DNA of 64,000 nt, from the NCBI GenBank assembly GCA_014323865.1, contig JACONG010000014.1:62001-126000 (forward strand), written 5' to 3'. The stretch comes from Rhodospirillales bacterium. GTDB taxonomy: Bacteria > Pseudomonadota > Alphaproteobacteria > SP197. A program made the translations under genes and the position numbers. Under the pieces are notes generated by a model that was not told the DNA's origin, did not search any database, and saw only the letters and a list, made by a program, of their open reading frames with translations. Positions 16,485 through 26,302 of the stretch are shown here, one piece after another (position 1 is the first letter of the stretch; every line of letters starts with the position of its first letter).

Positions 16485-17740
16485 ATGCGGATTTCCACGA
16501 AGGCCGCGCGCCGCAGATTGCGAAGGTAGCTGCGCGAGATCAGATCGAATTTCTGGGCCTCAAGCGACCGCAGGACCTGCTCGCGCGTCGGCATGCCGGC
16601 CCCCCCCCGATCGCAGACCACGATGACCGCAAAACTCTGACCGACCGGGAAGGGATCGCTCGTTTCCCCGACGTCGAGTTGGCCGACGGTCTGCTGGAGG
16701 TCGCCCTGGAGATCGCCAAAGCGAACGGGAATCTCCGTGCCGACAGCAATCGTGGGATCTGTGCCAGCCAATGCGTCGAGGTCTTCGCAAGCGCCGATCG
16801 TGCTCATTGCAGCGGCGGCCCGTTCCCGGAGATGTGTCGCGGTCTCGCCTTCCTCGGGGTTGAACGCGGCCTGCCTCAGGATCAGAGGCGTGTCGTCGGG
16901 ATTGGCCTCCTGACCCGTGCGTTTGTCGATCAGCAGGATAATCGAGAATCCGCCGATCACACGGATCGGTTCGGAAAGCTGCCCGGGTTCCATCGCCGTC
17001 ACGACGGGCGCGAGTTCGTCGGAGAGCTGGCTTTCGACAATCCATCCCAGGTCGCCGCCGTTGTTGCGGCTGGATCCTTGCGAGAACTGGCGGGCCAGGA
17101 CCTGGAAATCAGCCCCCGAGAGCAGCGTATTGCGCAGCCGGTCCATGTTGGCCGCGACCTCTGGTTCGCGCGACGGCTGATCGACGGTCAGGAAGATCTC
17201 TGCCAGCCGAAACGCCGGCTGATTCACGGCGACCCGCAACCGCTCCATCTCTTCGTCGATGTCGTCCTCGGAGATTTCCTCCCGACGCAGGCGCTGTTCG
17301 ACTAGGCGCGTCCAGATCACTTCGGCCCGGAGCTGGTCGTTCAAGGTATCGACGTTGAGATTGTTGGCATTCAGGAAGGGGATCAGGGTGCCGGGCTGCA
17401 GGTCCAGATTCTGTTCCACAAGATCGTAGGCGATCTCGAAATTGATGTTGGTTTCATCGAAGTTGTTCCGGCGCCCCTCCTGAATCTGAAGCTGCTCGTC
17501 GATCAGCGTTCGCAGCACTTGCGGCAACAGGCGCTTCTGGTTGTCGGGCGTGTTGTTGATGCCGGTGGTTGCGAAGATCAGTGCCATGCGGTCGATCAGG
17601 TCGAGCATGGTGATCGCGCTATCGTCGACAACGGCAACGATACGGCCGGCATCCTGGGCGGTCGCGGTCGGAATAGCGAAGCCGGTCCAGAAAAACAGAC
17701 AGATCAGGAAAGCCGAGAGGTAGCGCAGTCGGTCGGTCAT
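16481..17740 (-). CDS. surA: Periplasmic chaperone / peptidyl-prolyl isomerase SurA
   Basis: Escorts outer-membrane proteins such as LptD through the periplasm. ATG at 17740 gives a signal peptide (LRYLSAFLICLFFWTGFAIP, cleaved near TATA-QDAG) and a 419-residue precursor. The N-terminal SurA domain includes AVVDDSAITMLDLIDRM and INFEIAYDLVEQNLDLQPG; a parvulin domain follows with LARQFSQGSSRNNGGDLGWI. Neighbours lptD, pdxA and rsmA match the enterobacterial order imp-surA-pdxA-rsmA. Starts further upstream lack a signal peptide. Confidence 0.92.
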   Translation of the reverse strand: MTDRLRYLSAFLICLFFWTGFAIPTATAQDAGRIVAVVDDSAITMLDLIDRMALIFATTGINNTPDNQKRLLPQVLRTLIDEQLQIQEGRRNNFDETNINFEIAYDLVEQNLDLQPGTLIPFLNANNLNVDTLNDQLRAEVIWTRLVEQRLRREEISEDDIDEEMERLRVAVNQPAFRLAEIFLTVDQPSREPEVAANMDRLRNTLLSGADFQVLARQFSQGSSRNNGGDLGWIVESQLSDELAPVVTAMEPGQLSEPIRVIGGFSIILLIDKRTGQEANPDDTPLILRQAAFNPEEGETATHLRERAAAAMSTIGACEDLDALAGTDPTIAVGTEIPVRFGDLQGDLQQTVGQLDVGETSDPFPVGQSFAVIVVCDRGGAGMPTREQVLRSLEAQKFDLISRSYLRNLRRAAFVEIRI

Positions 17741-17827
17741 TACGCATTTTCGATGATCGTGTCGACGATGCGAGACAGATTGGACGAAATCAAGGCGGAT
17801 TCGCCATGTGGTCGGCCTGCGCATTGT

Positions 17828-19978
17828 CTATCCGAGAGTTCTCAGTTCGACCGTGAAGAACAGAACGGTCTCGGGATCGATGCCGATGTTGCTGGTCAGG
17901 CGTCGTTCGGCACGGCCGGTGATGGCGATGCACTCGTTTTCGTAGGTGATCGCACCGCTGTACGAGATCGTGCCGCCGCCCTGAAGGTCCTCGCGCCAGT
18001 CGCCCGAGAGCACCCATTCGTCCTGAACCTGCAGCCGGGCGGTTGTCATGATCTGCTCGCGTGTGCCGTCGGTATCGACGACGTTCCCCGCGGCTTCGTC
18101 GAGGCGGATGTAGGCCACGCCCAGAACGGCCCGTTCGGACCCCACACGTACACCGAGTTCCGAGCGCTTGAAGCTGAATTCCTCATCGTCGATCCGGAAG
18201 CGGTAGAGCAGATTGACGTACCGGCTCGGGCTGATGACAAGACGACCCACATAGTCCGAGAAATGCCCGTCGAACCCCGATTCCGGTGCAAATGTGTTGT
18301 CGTCGCGCTCGCGCCAGGTTTGCCCGATCAGGAGTTCGCTGCGTCCGCCGCCGAAGCCGAAGGCGCCTATGCGCAGGCCGTAGTTGATGCGCAGGCCCCC
18401 TTCGACGCGGTCGATGCCGGTGAACCTGTTGGTGCTGAAGAGGTTGATCTCGTCGAACTCGAAGTCTTGACTGTCCTCGTTGGGAATGCCCTCCGGGTTG
18501 CTGCCGTTGGGACTCCAGACCGCCTGAACGATGGGCTCGATCGTCTGCTGTATGGTGCCGATTGTGCGCATCATCGGATAACGCCACTCCAGCGAGGCCT
18601 GTGGCACGATCCGGCCGACGAAGCCGGATTCGAGAGATTTTCCGGGGCCCACGTTGACGTCGTCGACGTCATAGGCGTCGCCGCGCAGCGAGCCGCGAAC
18701 GGTGAAGAGGTGCCCGCTTTCGGTCAGCAGCGGGCGTTCCCAGCCACCCTTGAGCGAGATGACGTTGCTCTCGGCACCTTCGTCCCGGGTCAACGATCGA
18801 ATCTTGCCGTCGACCGTGAAGAACCCGCCCCAGGAATCGGGATCGGTGACAAGGCTGTAGTCAAGCTCCGGCAGGGCAAGTGGAATCGCGTCTTGATCGT
18901 CCGCCTGACGCAGGCCCTGGAAGGCGTATCCGAAGGCGGAGGCATAGGAGCGGCCGCGGAAGCCCTCCACATAGACCGAGGTCGTCAGCGTGTCAGAATC
19001 GTCGATGCTGTAGCGCGAGAGGTAACTGTCGTCGGACGACCGGAAGAACTCGAAGCCGTACTGCCAAGTCGGGCCATAGTTCCACAGACCTTCGCCGCGG
19101 GCATGCCAGCGTTCTTCCTGGCCACCGGTCTTGGCGCCGAAATTGTCACGCGCATCGGTGTAGGTGATCGAGCCGTCGAGCGCGTAGATGCCCGTTTGTG
19201 TGCGTTCCCGGTACTCGCCGAACATTACGAGACCTTCGTCTTCCGTGATGAGCGGCGAGACCGTCGCATCGCGGTTCGGGTCGAGGACGAAATAGTAGGG
19301 AATCAGAATGTTGTAGCCCAGTGTACTGCTCGATCCGAAGCGCGGCGTCAGAAGGCCGCTGCGGCGGTCGACCGTGGGGTCGGGAAGGCGCAGATAGGGC
19401 GTGTAGAGCACCGGCAGGCCGAAAAGCTCCAGCGTGGCGTCATGATAGATAATGTCCTGCAGGGTTTGGTCGTGGATCACCCGATCGGCCTTCACCTGCC
19501 AGAACGGCGCATCGCTGGGGTTCTCCTGGCAGAGCTCGCACGGGCTGTAGACCGCTTTGCTCATCTCCGTGACCCGGCCTTCGAAGCGCCGTGCGCCGTT
19601 CGCCGCAAGCCGGCTGTTGTCGGACAGCAAAATGCGGATGCCGTCGATCAGGCCTTCGTGCAGATCTCCTGTCATTTCGGCGTACTCGGAGAACAGCACT
19701 TCGCCCGTCGGTTCGACCAGGACCACGTTGCCGGTCGCGATCACCAGATCGGTCGTCTCGTTGTAGGTCACCGTGTCGGCCTGAAGAATGCGTCCCTGAT
19801 AGGCGAACTCCACGTTGCCGGTGGCTGTGGTGATCCCGTTGACATCGTCGTAGCGCACGTCATCGGCCTGCATGACGATGTAGTCCGCGAACGCCTCCTC
19901 CTGTGCTGCGGCAGGCAACATGACCGCCTGCAAAGCGAGAAACAGCACGGCTGCGGCCAGATGACGCCGCACCATCAA
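17828..19978 (-). CDS. lptD: LPS-assembly outer-membrane protein LptD
   Basis: Inserts lipopolysaccharide into the outer leaflet of the outer membrane with LptE. The 716-residue precursor has a signal peptide (HLAAAVLFLALQAVMLPAAA) and an N-terminal OstA/LptA-like beta-jellyroll (ADDVRYDDVNGITTATGNVE, residues 35-150). A cysteine pair CELC follows near residue 175, then a long beta-barrel with a late Cys in YENECIAITGRAERR; these are candidates for the structural disulfides. DRRSGLLTPRFGSSSTLGYN is the most conserved barrel segment. It overlaps lptG by four bases. Confidence 0.93.
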   Translation of the reverse strand: MMVRRHLAAAVLFLALQAVMLPAAAQEEAFADYIVMQADDVRYDDVNGITTATGNVEFAYQGRILQADTVTYNETTDLVIATGNVVLVEPTGEVLFSEYAEMTGDLHEGLIDGIRILLSDNSRLAANGARRFEGRVTEMSKAVYSPCELCQENPSDAPFWQVKADRVIHDQTLQDIIYHDATLELFGLPVLYTPYLRLPDPTVDRRSGLLTPRFGSSSTLGYNILIPYYFVLDPNRDATVSPLITEDEGLVMFGEYRERTQTGIYALDGSITYTDARDNFGAKTGGQEERWHARGEGLWNYGPTWQYGFEFFRSSDDSYLSRYSIDDSDTLTTSVYVEGFRGRSYASAFGYAFQGLRQADDQDAIPLALPELDYSLVTDPDSWGGFFTVDGKIRSLTRDEGAESNVISLKGGWERPLLTESGHLFTVRGSLRGDAYDVDDVNVGPGKSLESGFVGRIVPQASLEWRYPMMRTIGTIQQTIEPIVQAVWSPNGSNPEGIPNEDSQDFEFDEINLFSTNRFTGIDRVEGGLRINYGLRIGAFGFGGGRSELLIGQTWRERDDNTFAPESGFDGHFSDYVGRLVISPSRYVNLLYRFRIDDEEFSFKRSELGVRVGSERAVLGVAYIRLDEAAGNVVDTDGTREQIMTTARLQVQDEWVLSGDWREDLQGGGTISYSGAITYENECIAITGRAERRLTSNIGIDPETVLFFTVELRTLG

Positions 19979-21069
19979 CCGTCCTCCAGATGGAAGAGTA
20001 GGGCGCCGCCGATCATCGCGAAGATGGCCGCCGGCGCCGAGGCGGCAAGGACTGGCGGCAAACTCCCCGACATGCCGAGGGCCAGCGATATGTCGGACAG
20101 GAAATAGAGCAGGAAGCCTGAACCGAGCCCGGCCAGGATGAAGAGACCCAGACGGCCCCGCCGTGTCAGGCGGAGCGAGAAGGTGGCCGCCACCAGCACC
20201 ATCGCCGTCAGGAGTAGTGGTGTCGAGAGGATAGCGTACCAGTGAATTCTGTGGCGCAGCGGGGAGAATCCTGCTTCCTCCAGGGTGTCGATGAAGGCCG
20301 GCAGTTCCCAGAACGACATCGTTTCCGGTGAGGCGAAGCTGTTCTGAATGCGCAGAATTGTCAGCTGCGTCGGAACCTCAAGGGTCTCGAAACGTTCCAC
20401 CGTGGCGTCAGGCCGGGTCACGAGAACATCCTCAAGCATCCAGTAGCCGTCGTGCAGCACGGCGGTTTCGGCATCAAGGCGCTCAATGAAACGGTCGTTG
20501 TCCTCGAAGGTAAAGATGATGACGCTGCCGAGTTTGGCGCCGCGCGAGGCAACATTGGTGGCATGGATCACGAACTGGCGCGTTCCATCGCCCTCGCGCA
20601 ACCAGAGGCCGCCCTCCGAAACCGCGAGCAGGCTGCTTTGGCCGCGCAGATACTGGGACTCCAGTTGCTCGAAGCGCGCTACCATCGCCGAAGCCAGCGG
20701 GTTGGACACTGTGATCACGATGCCGCCGAGAACCAGCGCAATGGCGAGCGACGGCAGCAGGAACTGCCATGCCGAGACGCCCGAGGCACGCGTGACGACG
20801 AGCTCATGGGACCGAGTCAGCCAGACGTAGGTCAGCATCGTGCCGAACAGCAGGGCAAAGGGCAGCACCTTCTGTGCCAGGAAGGGCATGCGCAGCAGGG
20901 CCATCTCAAGCACCAGCCCGAAACCCGCCTCCTCGCGCGAGGCCGCACGGTCGCCCAGGTTGACCAGGTCGATCAGGAAGGCGACGCCGATCACGATGCC
21001 GAACACCAGCAGGATCGACGACAGAAAGCGTTGCGCGATGTAGCGTGAGAGGATCAGGGAGATGCGCAC
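19975..21069 (-). CDS. lptG: LPS export ABC transporter permease LptG
   Basis: One of the two inner-membrane permeases that, with LptB, extract lipopolysaccharide from the inner membrane. The 364-residue YjgP/YjgQ protein has three N-terminal and three C-terminal membrane segments (for example FLSSILLVFGIVIGVAFLID and LFILAGLGSGFLLYFLSDIS) flanking a periplasmic beta-jellyroll. The tail SGSLPPVLAASAPAAIFAMI identifies it as LptG, not LptF. It follows lptF by six bases and overlaps lptD (ATGA). Confidence 0.92.
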   Translation of the reverse strand: MRISLILSRYIAQRFLSSILLVFGIVIGVAFLIDLVNLGDRAASREEAGFGLVLEMALLRMPFLAQKVLPFALLFGTMLTYVWLTRSHELVVTRASGVSAWQFLLPSLAIALVLGGIVITVSNPLASAMVARFEQLESQYLRGQSSLLAVSEGGLWLREGDGTRQFVIHATNVASRGAKLGSVIIFTFEDNDRFIERLDAETAVLHDGYWMLEDVLVTRPDATVERFETLEVPTQLTILRIQNSFASPETMSFWELPAFIDTLEEAGFSPLRHRIHWYAILSTPLLLTAMVLVAATFSLRLTRRGRLGLFILAGLGSGFLLYFLSDISLALGMSGSLPPVLAASAPAAIFAMIGGALLFHLEDG

Positions 21070-21075
21070 GGCCGA

Positions 21076-22200
21076 TCAGGAACCTGTCGGTGTAAGCTGG
21101 GTCAGCACGCGCAGCAGCGTGAAACGCTGCCGTGTCATGATCCAGATTGCGAGCGCACAGGTCGCCACGGGGAGCAGGTAGTAGGCGCTCAGCAGGGCCG
21201 GGTTCTTCACGATCGCGCCCGCAAGAGCAAACGATCCTCCGAAGTAGGTCAGGCCGCCGACAATGCCCCAGGCGATCCGCGCCCATTGGCGGCGGCGGTC
21301 GAACTCCCCCGCAATCATCGCGGCGAGCCCGATCAGGGCGAGCGCCAGCGCATTGAACGGCGTCACGATCCGCCGATGAGCCTCGGCCAGCAGTTCGTGG
21401 TAGTTCTGGATTTCGCTCGAAGTCTGCGGTTCGCGCACGAGCTCGTGCAGATAGCGCTCCTTGGGTTCGCGATAGCGCTCGCCGGGTTCTTCGACGAGCG
21501 GCGAAAGGTCGAGCGTGTAGCTGTCGAAGTAGAGCATCTGGAGCGACCGGTCGACGTCCGAGACCTCCTGTCGATTGCCCTGTCCCAACACCAGCATCGG
21601 TCCGTTGCCTCGCGAAACAAGGGCACCCCATACAGCCATCATCGTCACGACGAGCTCGGAATCGGATGTATCGTGCACCAGGATGCCCAAGAGGCGGCCG
21701 TCGTCGTCACGGGTGCGCACGTAAACCGTCAACTCGTCGGTGATTGTGTTGAAGACGCCTTCCTTCAGCAGGACGTGGGAGAAATCGTTGCGCAGCACGG
21801 CTTGCTCGTCCTTGAACGTGCGAAAACCGGCCGGCATCAGGTAAAGCGACAGGGCAAAGCCGATCAGAGTGCAGATCATGCCCAGAAGAAGCGCCGGTCG
21901 TGCCAGGCCCCAGTGGCTGATCCCGACAGCCCTGAGAACGACTAGTTCGCGATCCGATGTCAGGCGGTTGTACGTATAGATGACGGCACACAGCGTCGCG
22001 ATCGGGATGATCACGGTCAGCACGTCCGGCATCAGGAGGATCGTGAGCCTCAGGAAGCTCAGAACCGACAGCCCCTTGTTGATGATAAAATCAAGGAACC
22101 GCAGGGACTGGCTCAGCCATACGACACCAGTAAGCGCCAGGATGACACCTGTGGCCATCACAAGAAGTTGCTTCAGGATGTAAGAGGTATGCTCACGCAC
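21076..22200 (-). CDS. lptF: LPS export ABC transporter permease LptF
   Basis: Partner of LptG in the LPS extractor. The 374-residue YjgP/YjgQ protein has GVILALTGVVWLSQSLRFLD, LLMPDVLTVIIPIATLCAVI and RELVVLRAVGISHWGLARPA in the N-terminal membrane half, a periplasmic domain, and a C-terminal half with RRIVTPFNALALALIGLAAM. The start is GTG at 22200. It heads the lptF-lptG-lptD-surA-pdxA-rsmA run and is divergent from pepA, with 199 bases between them. Confidence 0.92.
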   Translation of the reverse strand: MREHTSYILKQLLVMATGVILALTGVVWLSQSLRFLDFIINKGLSVLSFLRLTILLMPDVLTVIIPIATLCAVIYTYNRLTSDRELVVLRAVGISHWGLARPALLLGMICTLIGFALSLYLMPAGFRTFKDEQAVLRNDFSHVLLKEGVFNTITDELTVYVRTRDDDGRLLGILVHDTSDSELVVTMMAVWGALVSRGNGPMLVLGQGNRQEVSDVDRSLQMLYFDSYTLDLSPLVEEPGERYREPKERYLHELVREPQTSSEIQNYHELLAEAHRRIVTPFNALALALIGLAAMIAGEFDRRRQWARIAWGIVGGLTYFGGSFALAGAIVKNPALLSAYYLLPVATCALAIWIMTRQRFTLLRVLTQLTPTGS

Positions 22201-22399
22201 GCACCGTACTCACGCCTTGTCGTCCGATCATTGTTCCATTCCACGCCCGAGAACGTCGAACTATACGTGAAGGGTTGCCATAAGTCAGGGGAAGGACGCT
22301 CCTTTTGTTCGTGCCGGGGTGCCGGTCGTGCCTTCACAACCGCCGCTGATCCGCTACAGTCGCGGGCCCACAAAAATTGCCAGAAACCGTGAGGACACC

Positions 22400-23869
22400 A
22401 TGGAAATCGCCTTCGCCAACGCCATTCCCGATGACGCCGATGCCGTGCTTGTGGTGATCGAAGAGGGGCGGAAGCTGTTTCCGTCGGCCCAACGCGTGGA
22501 CGAGGCGGCTGGTGGCGTAATCGCGCGTGCGGTCGGAATCGGCCGCTACACCGGCAAGAAAGGCGAGATGCTCGACATTCTGGCGCCCGACGGCCTGAGC
22601 GCTGATCGCATCGTGGCGGTCGGAGCCGGCGATTACTCGACATTCAAGCCGCTTGATCGCCAGCATTTGGGCGGCAACAGCTATGCTCATCTCAACAGGG
22701 TCGGTGCGCGCCATGTCGCGATCCCGGCCTCGTCGGCACTGGATGTCTGCGACTACGTCTACGGCATGACGCTGCGCAGCTACCGCTTCGACAACTACCG
22801 GACGAAGATCAAGGACGAGGATCGGCCGACCCTGAAGAAGGTCACCGTCGTGGCCGACGAACTTGCGGGTGCCGAAGAGAAGATGGCGCGTCTCGGTCAC
22901 CTCCGGGACGGTGTCTTTCTGACCCGAAATCTCGTCAGCGAGCCTGCGAATACGCTTTATCCCGAGGAGTTCGCACGGCGCGCCAGTGAGCTCTCGAAAC
23001 TCGGTGTCGATGTCGAGGTCCTCGGCGAGGCCAGGATGGCCAAGATCGGCATGGGTTCCCTGCTCGGCGTCGGCCAGGGAAGTGAGAAGGAAAGCCAGCT
23101 CGTCGTGATGCGCTGGGAAGGCAGATCGGACGACGACCCCTGGCTGGCCGTGGTCGGTAAGGGTGTCTGCTTCGACACCGGCGGTATCTCGCTCAAGCCT
23201 GGTGCCGGCATGGAGGAGATGAAGTTCGACATGGCGGGCGCGGGCTGCGTCATGGGCCTGATGCATGCGCTTGCGGCACGCGGGGCCAAGGCCAACGTCG
23301 TCGGCGTGATCGGCTGTGTCGAGAATATGCCCTCGCACAATGCGCAGCGCCCGGGCGACGTCGTCACCACCATGTCGGGCCAGACCATCGAGGTGATCAA
23401 CACCGATGCGGAAGGTCGGCTCGTGCTGGCCGACGCGCTCTACTACACGGTGAAGACGTTCAAGCCGAAGCAGATCGTCGATCTCGCTACGCTCACCGGC
23501 GCGATCATCGTGGCGCTCGGCAGCTACCAGGCCGGCCTCTTCTCAAACGACGACGACCTCGCGTCCACGCTCACGGCCGCCGGCAAGGAGACGGGCGAGG
23601 AGCTCTGGCGCATGCCGCTGGGTGACCGCTACGACAAGGATATCAACTCCGACATCGCCGACATGAAGAATGTCGGCAAGGCGCGCGAGGCTGGCTCCAC
23701 CGCCGGTGCGGTCCTTCTGCAGCGCTTCGTCGAGGGTACCCCCTGGGCCCACCTCGACATCGCTGGCACTGCCTGGACGAAGGGCGATGAGCCGATCACG
23801 CCCAAGGGTGCGACGGGTTACGGTGTGCGCCTGCTCGATCGGTTTGTCGCGGACAACTACGAAACTTGA
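22400..23869 (+). CDS. pepA: Leucyl aminopeptidase (M17)
   Basis: A di-metal cytosolic aminopeptidase. ATG at 22400 after a GAGGACA site gives MEIAFANAIPDDADAVLVV and 489 residues, the family norm. The catalytic C-terminal domain has VGKGVCFDTGGISLKPGAGM (metal Lys/Asp region), DMAGAGCVMG and the M17 signature NTDAEGRLVLADALYY. In many proteobacteria pepA is divergent from lptF and followed by holC, as here. Some PepA homologues also bind DNA; nothing in this sequence decides that. Confidence 0.94.
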   Translation: MEIAFANAIPDDADAVLVVIEEGRKLFPSAQRVDEAAGGVIARAVGIGRYTGKKGEMLDILAPDGLSADRIVAVGAGDYSTFKPLDRQHLGGNSYAHLNRVGARHVAIPASSALDVCDYVYGMTLRSYRFDNYRTKIKDEDRPTLKKVTVVADELAGAEEKMARLGHLRDGVFLTRNLVSEPANTLYPEEFARRASELSKLGVDVEVLGEARMAKIGMGSLLGVGQGSEKESQLVVMRWEGRSDDDPWLAVVGKGVCFDTGGISLKPGAGMEEMKFDMAGAGCVMGLMHALAARGAKANVVGVIGCVENMPSHNAQRPGDVVTTMSGQTIEVINTDAEGRLVLADALYYTVKTFKPKQIVDLATLTGAIIVALGSYQAGLFSNDDDLASTLTAAGKETGEELWRMPLGDRYDKDINSDIADMKNVGKAREAGSTAGAVLLQRFVEGTPWAHLDIAGTAWTKGDEPITPKGATGYGVRLLDRFVADNYET

Positions 23870-23881
23870 TCGCTGCATCCG

Positions 23882-24340
23882 TTGACCGACATCGGCTTCT
23901 ATCATCTGCAGCGCACGCCCTTGGGGCGTGCGCTGCCGAAGCTGCTTGAGAAGGCTCTTGAGCGCGGCATGCGCGTCCTGGTAGTCGCGGGCAGCGAAGA
24001 GCGTGTCGCCCAGCTTAACGACCTGCTCTGGACGTTCGATCCCGCGAGCTTCCTGCCTCACGGCACGGCAGGCGAGGATGCTCCGGAGCACCAGCCGGTC
24101 TGGCTTTCCGAACACGAAGCCAATGCGAACGGCGCCAACCTCCTCGTTCTGCTCGACAGCGCCGACAGCGAGCGGATCGACACTTACGAGCGCGTCATCG
24201 ACATGTTCGACGGCTACGATGACACGGCCGTCGCGGCCGCCCGTGAACGCTGGAAGGCCCGAAAGGACGCCGGCCACACCCTGACCTACTGGCAGCAGAC
24301 CGATCGTGGCGGCTGGGAGAAGAAGGCCGAGAGCAACTGA
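23882..24340 (+). CDS. holC: DNA polymerase III chi subunit
   Basis: Chi belongs to the clamp-loader complex and links polymerase III to single-strand-binding protein. The 152-residue protein starts at TTG 23882 (MTDIGFYHLQRTPLGRALPK), 12 bases after pepA, and contains LLEKALERGMRVLVVAGSEE, LWTFDPASFLPHGTAGEDA and WKARKDAGHTLTYWQQTDRG. These match the HolC family along its length. It is the last intact gene before a run of pseudogenes. Confidence 0.9.
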   Translation: MTDIGFYHLQRTPLGRALPKLLEKALERGMRVLVVAGSEERVAQLNDLLWTFDPASFLPHGTAGEDAPEHQPVWLSEHEANANGANLLVLLDSADSERIDTYERVIDMFDGYDDTAVAAARERWKARKDAGHTLTYWQQTDRGGWEKKAESN

Positions 24341-24344
24341 TCCC

Positions 24345-24804
24345 AGCGCTATGTCTTAATGTCGGGCGACCCATCGGTCTGTGACGTCAACAAGGCGGTG
24401 CTCGAGGCTCTGGGCGGAGGCAACACCTTCGTCTCCGACAACGTGAAGGGTCTGCCGCGCTCAATCTCGGCTGGTTCGGCCTGCTGCAGGGGGCGACGTT
24501 CAGCCAGAATCTCAGGATCGACCCCAAGGTCTTCTTCGGTGCCATGCCTTTCTTCGATCCCGAGATCAAACATGCGACGGGGAGTAAGGTGACATGATCG
24601 GCCGCGACGCCTAACGAGGCTGATCAGGTGCCGCTCGATGTTTATGTCGCAGCCATGCAGCATCTGGTGTCGTGGGCCGAGGAGAACGGCCTCGACACCC
24701 GTTTCACCAAGCTGATGACCGAGGTCTTCGGTGATGCCTGCACCAAATGCTTCGGCGACAGGGAGGTCGCCGCGACGATCACGATCCTGAACGGGAGCCG
24801 GTGA
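24345..24804 (+). pseudogene. 3-hydroxyisobutyrate dehydrogenase-like gene remnant
   Basis: The first piece reads MSGDPSVCDVNKAVLEALGG, the end of the Rossmann domain in HIBADH-type enzymes (usually GGDxxxxxxxxPILxxMG). After a frameshift near 24450 the second piece continues LGWFGLLQGATFSQNLRIDP, then VFFGAMPFFDPEIKHATG. A third, after another break, reads PLDVYVAAMQHLVSWAEENG and ends at TGA 24802-24804. The N-terminal cofactor-binding half is missing. At least two frame changes and one 5' deletion are needed. Confidence 0.55.
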
Positions 24805-24806
24805 TT

Positions 24807-26289
24807 GTGGCCAACCGCGACTACGACTAACATCGTTCTCGACAGCGGCAGTACGGGTGGGACGCTCGCGGTTCGGCTGAGGGAGGATCCGTCCGTCTCC
24901 ATGCTGCTGCTGGAGGCGGGACCGGCAAAGGGCACGTTGCTGAACAACTGGCGGGTCGATATGCTCGCCGCGTTCGGCAGCACTTGGCAGTCTCCCGCCT
25001 TCAACTGGATGTTCGAGGGCAAGAACGAGACCACGCTGAATGACCGTTCGATCATCCAGCCGCGCGGCAAGATGCTGGGCGTCTCCAGCTCCAGCAACAT
25101 CATGTGCTTCATCCGTGGCCATGCGCTCGATTTCGAGCGCTGGGTCACGGAAGGCGCGGACGACTGGTCCTGGCGCGAGGTGCTGTCCTATCTCAAGCGC
25201 ATGGAGACTTGGCAGAGTGGCGAGAGTGCCTGGCGCAGTGGCCCCGGCCAGGTCCACGTCATCCAGGGCGACTACCCGGCGGATCTCCACGAAGCTTTCA
25301 TCCAGTCGGGCGAACAGGCGGGTTATGCCGTCACCGACGACATCAACGGCCAGCATCACGAAGGCTTCGGTGCCTTCCAGATGAACATCTACAACGGCAT
25401 GCGCACGTCGACGGCCGAGGTCTGCGTCCGGTTCAATGCCGGCCGCGCCAACCTGACGGTCGAGACCGATGCGCTTGCCACGAAGGTCGCCCTCGTAGGC
25501 ACCCGCACGGCCGGCCTGGAGATCCGGAAGGGCAACGGCCAAGCCCATACCATGCGCGCCACGCGCGAGCTGATCCTCTCGGGCGGTGCGGTGGGATCGC
25601 CCCATCTGGTGATGTTGTGGGGCATCAGCCCGGCCGACGAGCTGCGCCAGCACGGTATCGACGTGAAGGTGGACCTGCCGGGCGTCGGACAGAACCTTCA
25701 CGACCATCCGCTGATCTACATGAAGTGGCGTACCGACAAGTCAGTCTCAATGAGCAAGTACATGCGCAAGGACCTGATGCTCTGCAAGGGCGCGCGCTGG
25801 CTCTCGATCCACACGGGCCCAGGTGCGGCCAACAATGTCGAGAGACATGCTGTTGGCTGCGCACCGACCCCACCGATACGCCGCGCATTCATTCCAGCTT
25901 CCTGGTTGCCGAGAGCGACTTCAAGCGAATGGCGCACACCATCGAAATGGGGTGTGAGATCGCCAACTAGCCTGCCCATATGGTGCATGGCATCACCGAG
26001 GTCGATCCCGGCACCGATATCTTGAGGCCCGCTGAGACCGAGACATTCATGCGCGACAATGTGGCCGGCAGCTTCCACCTCGCCGGCACCTGCAAAATGG
26101 GCAACGACGCCATGGCTGTTGTCGATTCGAACCTCAAGGTTCACGACATTAAGGGCCTGCAGGTCGCTGATGCCTTCGATTGTATACTTGAACACGAATG
26201 CAACTTCGATTGTGATTGGTGGGAAGGCCACCGACATAATCCTGGGGAAACCGCCGTTGCAAGCGGCTGACGTGCCCCTGCCGATGTAA
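24807..26289 (+). pseudogene. GMC family oxidoreductase (choline dehydrogenase-like), broken
   Basis: GMC enzymes are FAD-dependent alcohol oxidoreductases. The start GTG 24807 reads VANRDYD and hits a stop; in the next frame the protein continues IVLDSGSTGGTLAVRLREDP, where the first FAD-binding Gly is changed to Asp. A long intact stretch follows (NWMFEGKNETTLNDRSIIQP; RGKMLGVSSSSNIMCFIRGH; LSGGAVGSPHLVMLWGISPA). A frameshift near 25845 moves to IHSSFLVAESDFKRMAHTIE, a TAG interrupts at about 25970 before PAHMVHGITEVDPGTDI, and another frameshift precedes YLNTNATSIVIGGKATDII. The catalytic His region HLAGTCKMG is still readable. It is non-functional. Confidence 0.8.
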
Positions 26290-26302
26290 GGGAGAAGCGG
26301 AC

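Noticed and set aside
17519-20107. An 862-codon open frame on the plus strand opposite surA and lptD
   Set aside because: It is a GC-rich mirror frame of lptD/surA, with no recognisable domain and composition typical of antisense shadows.
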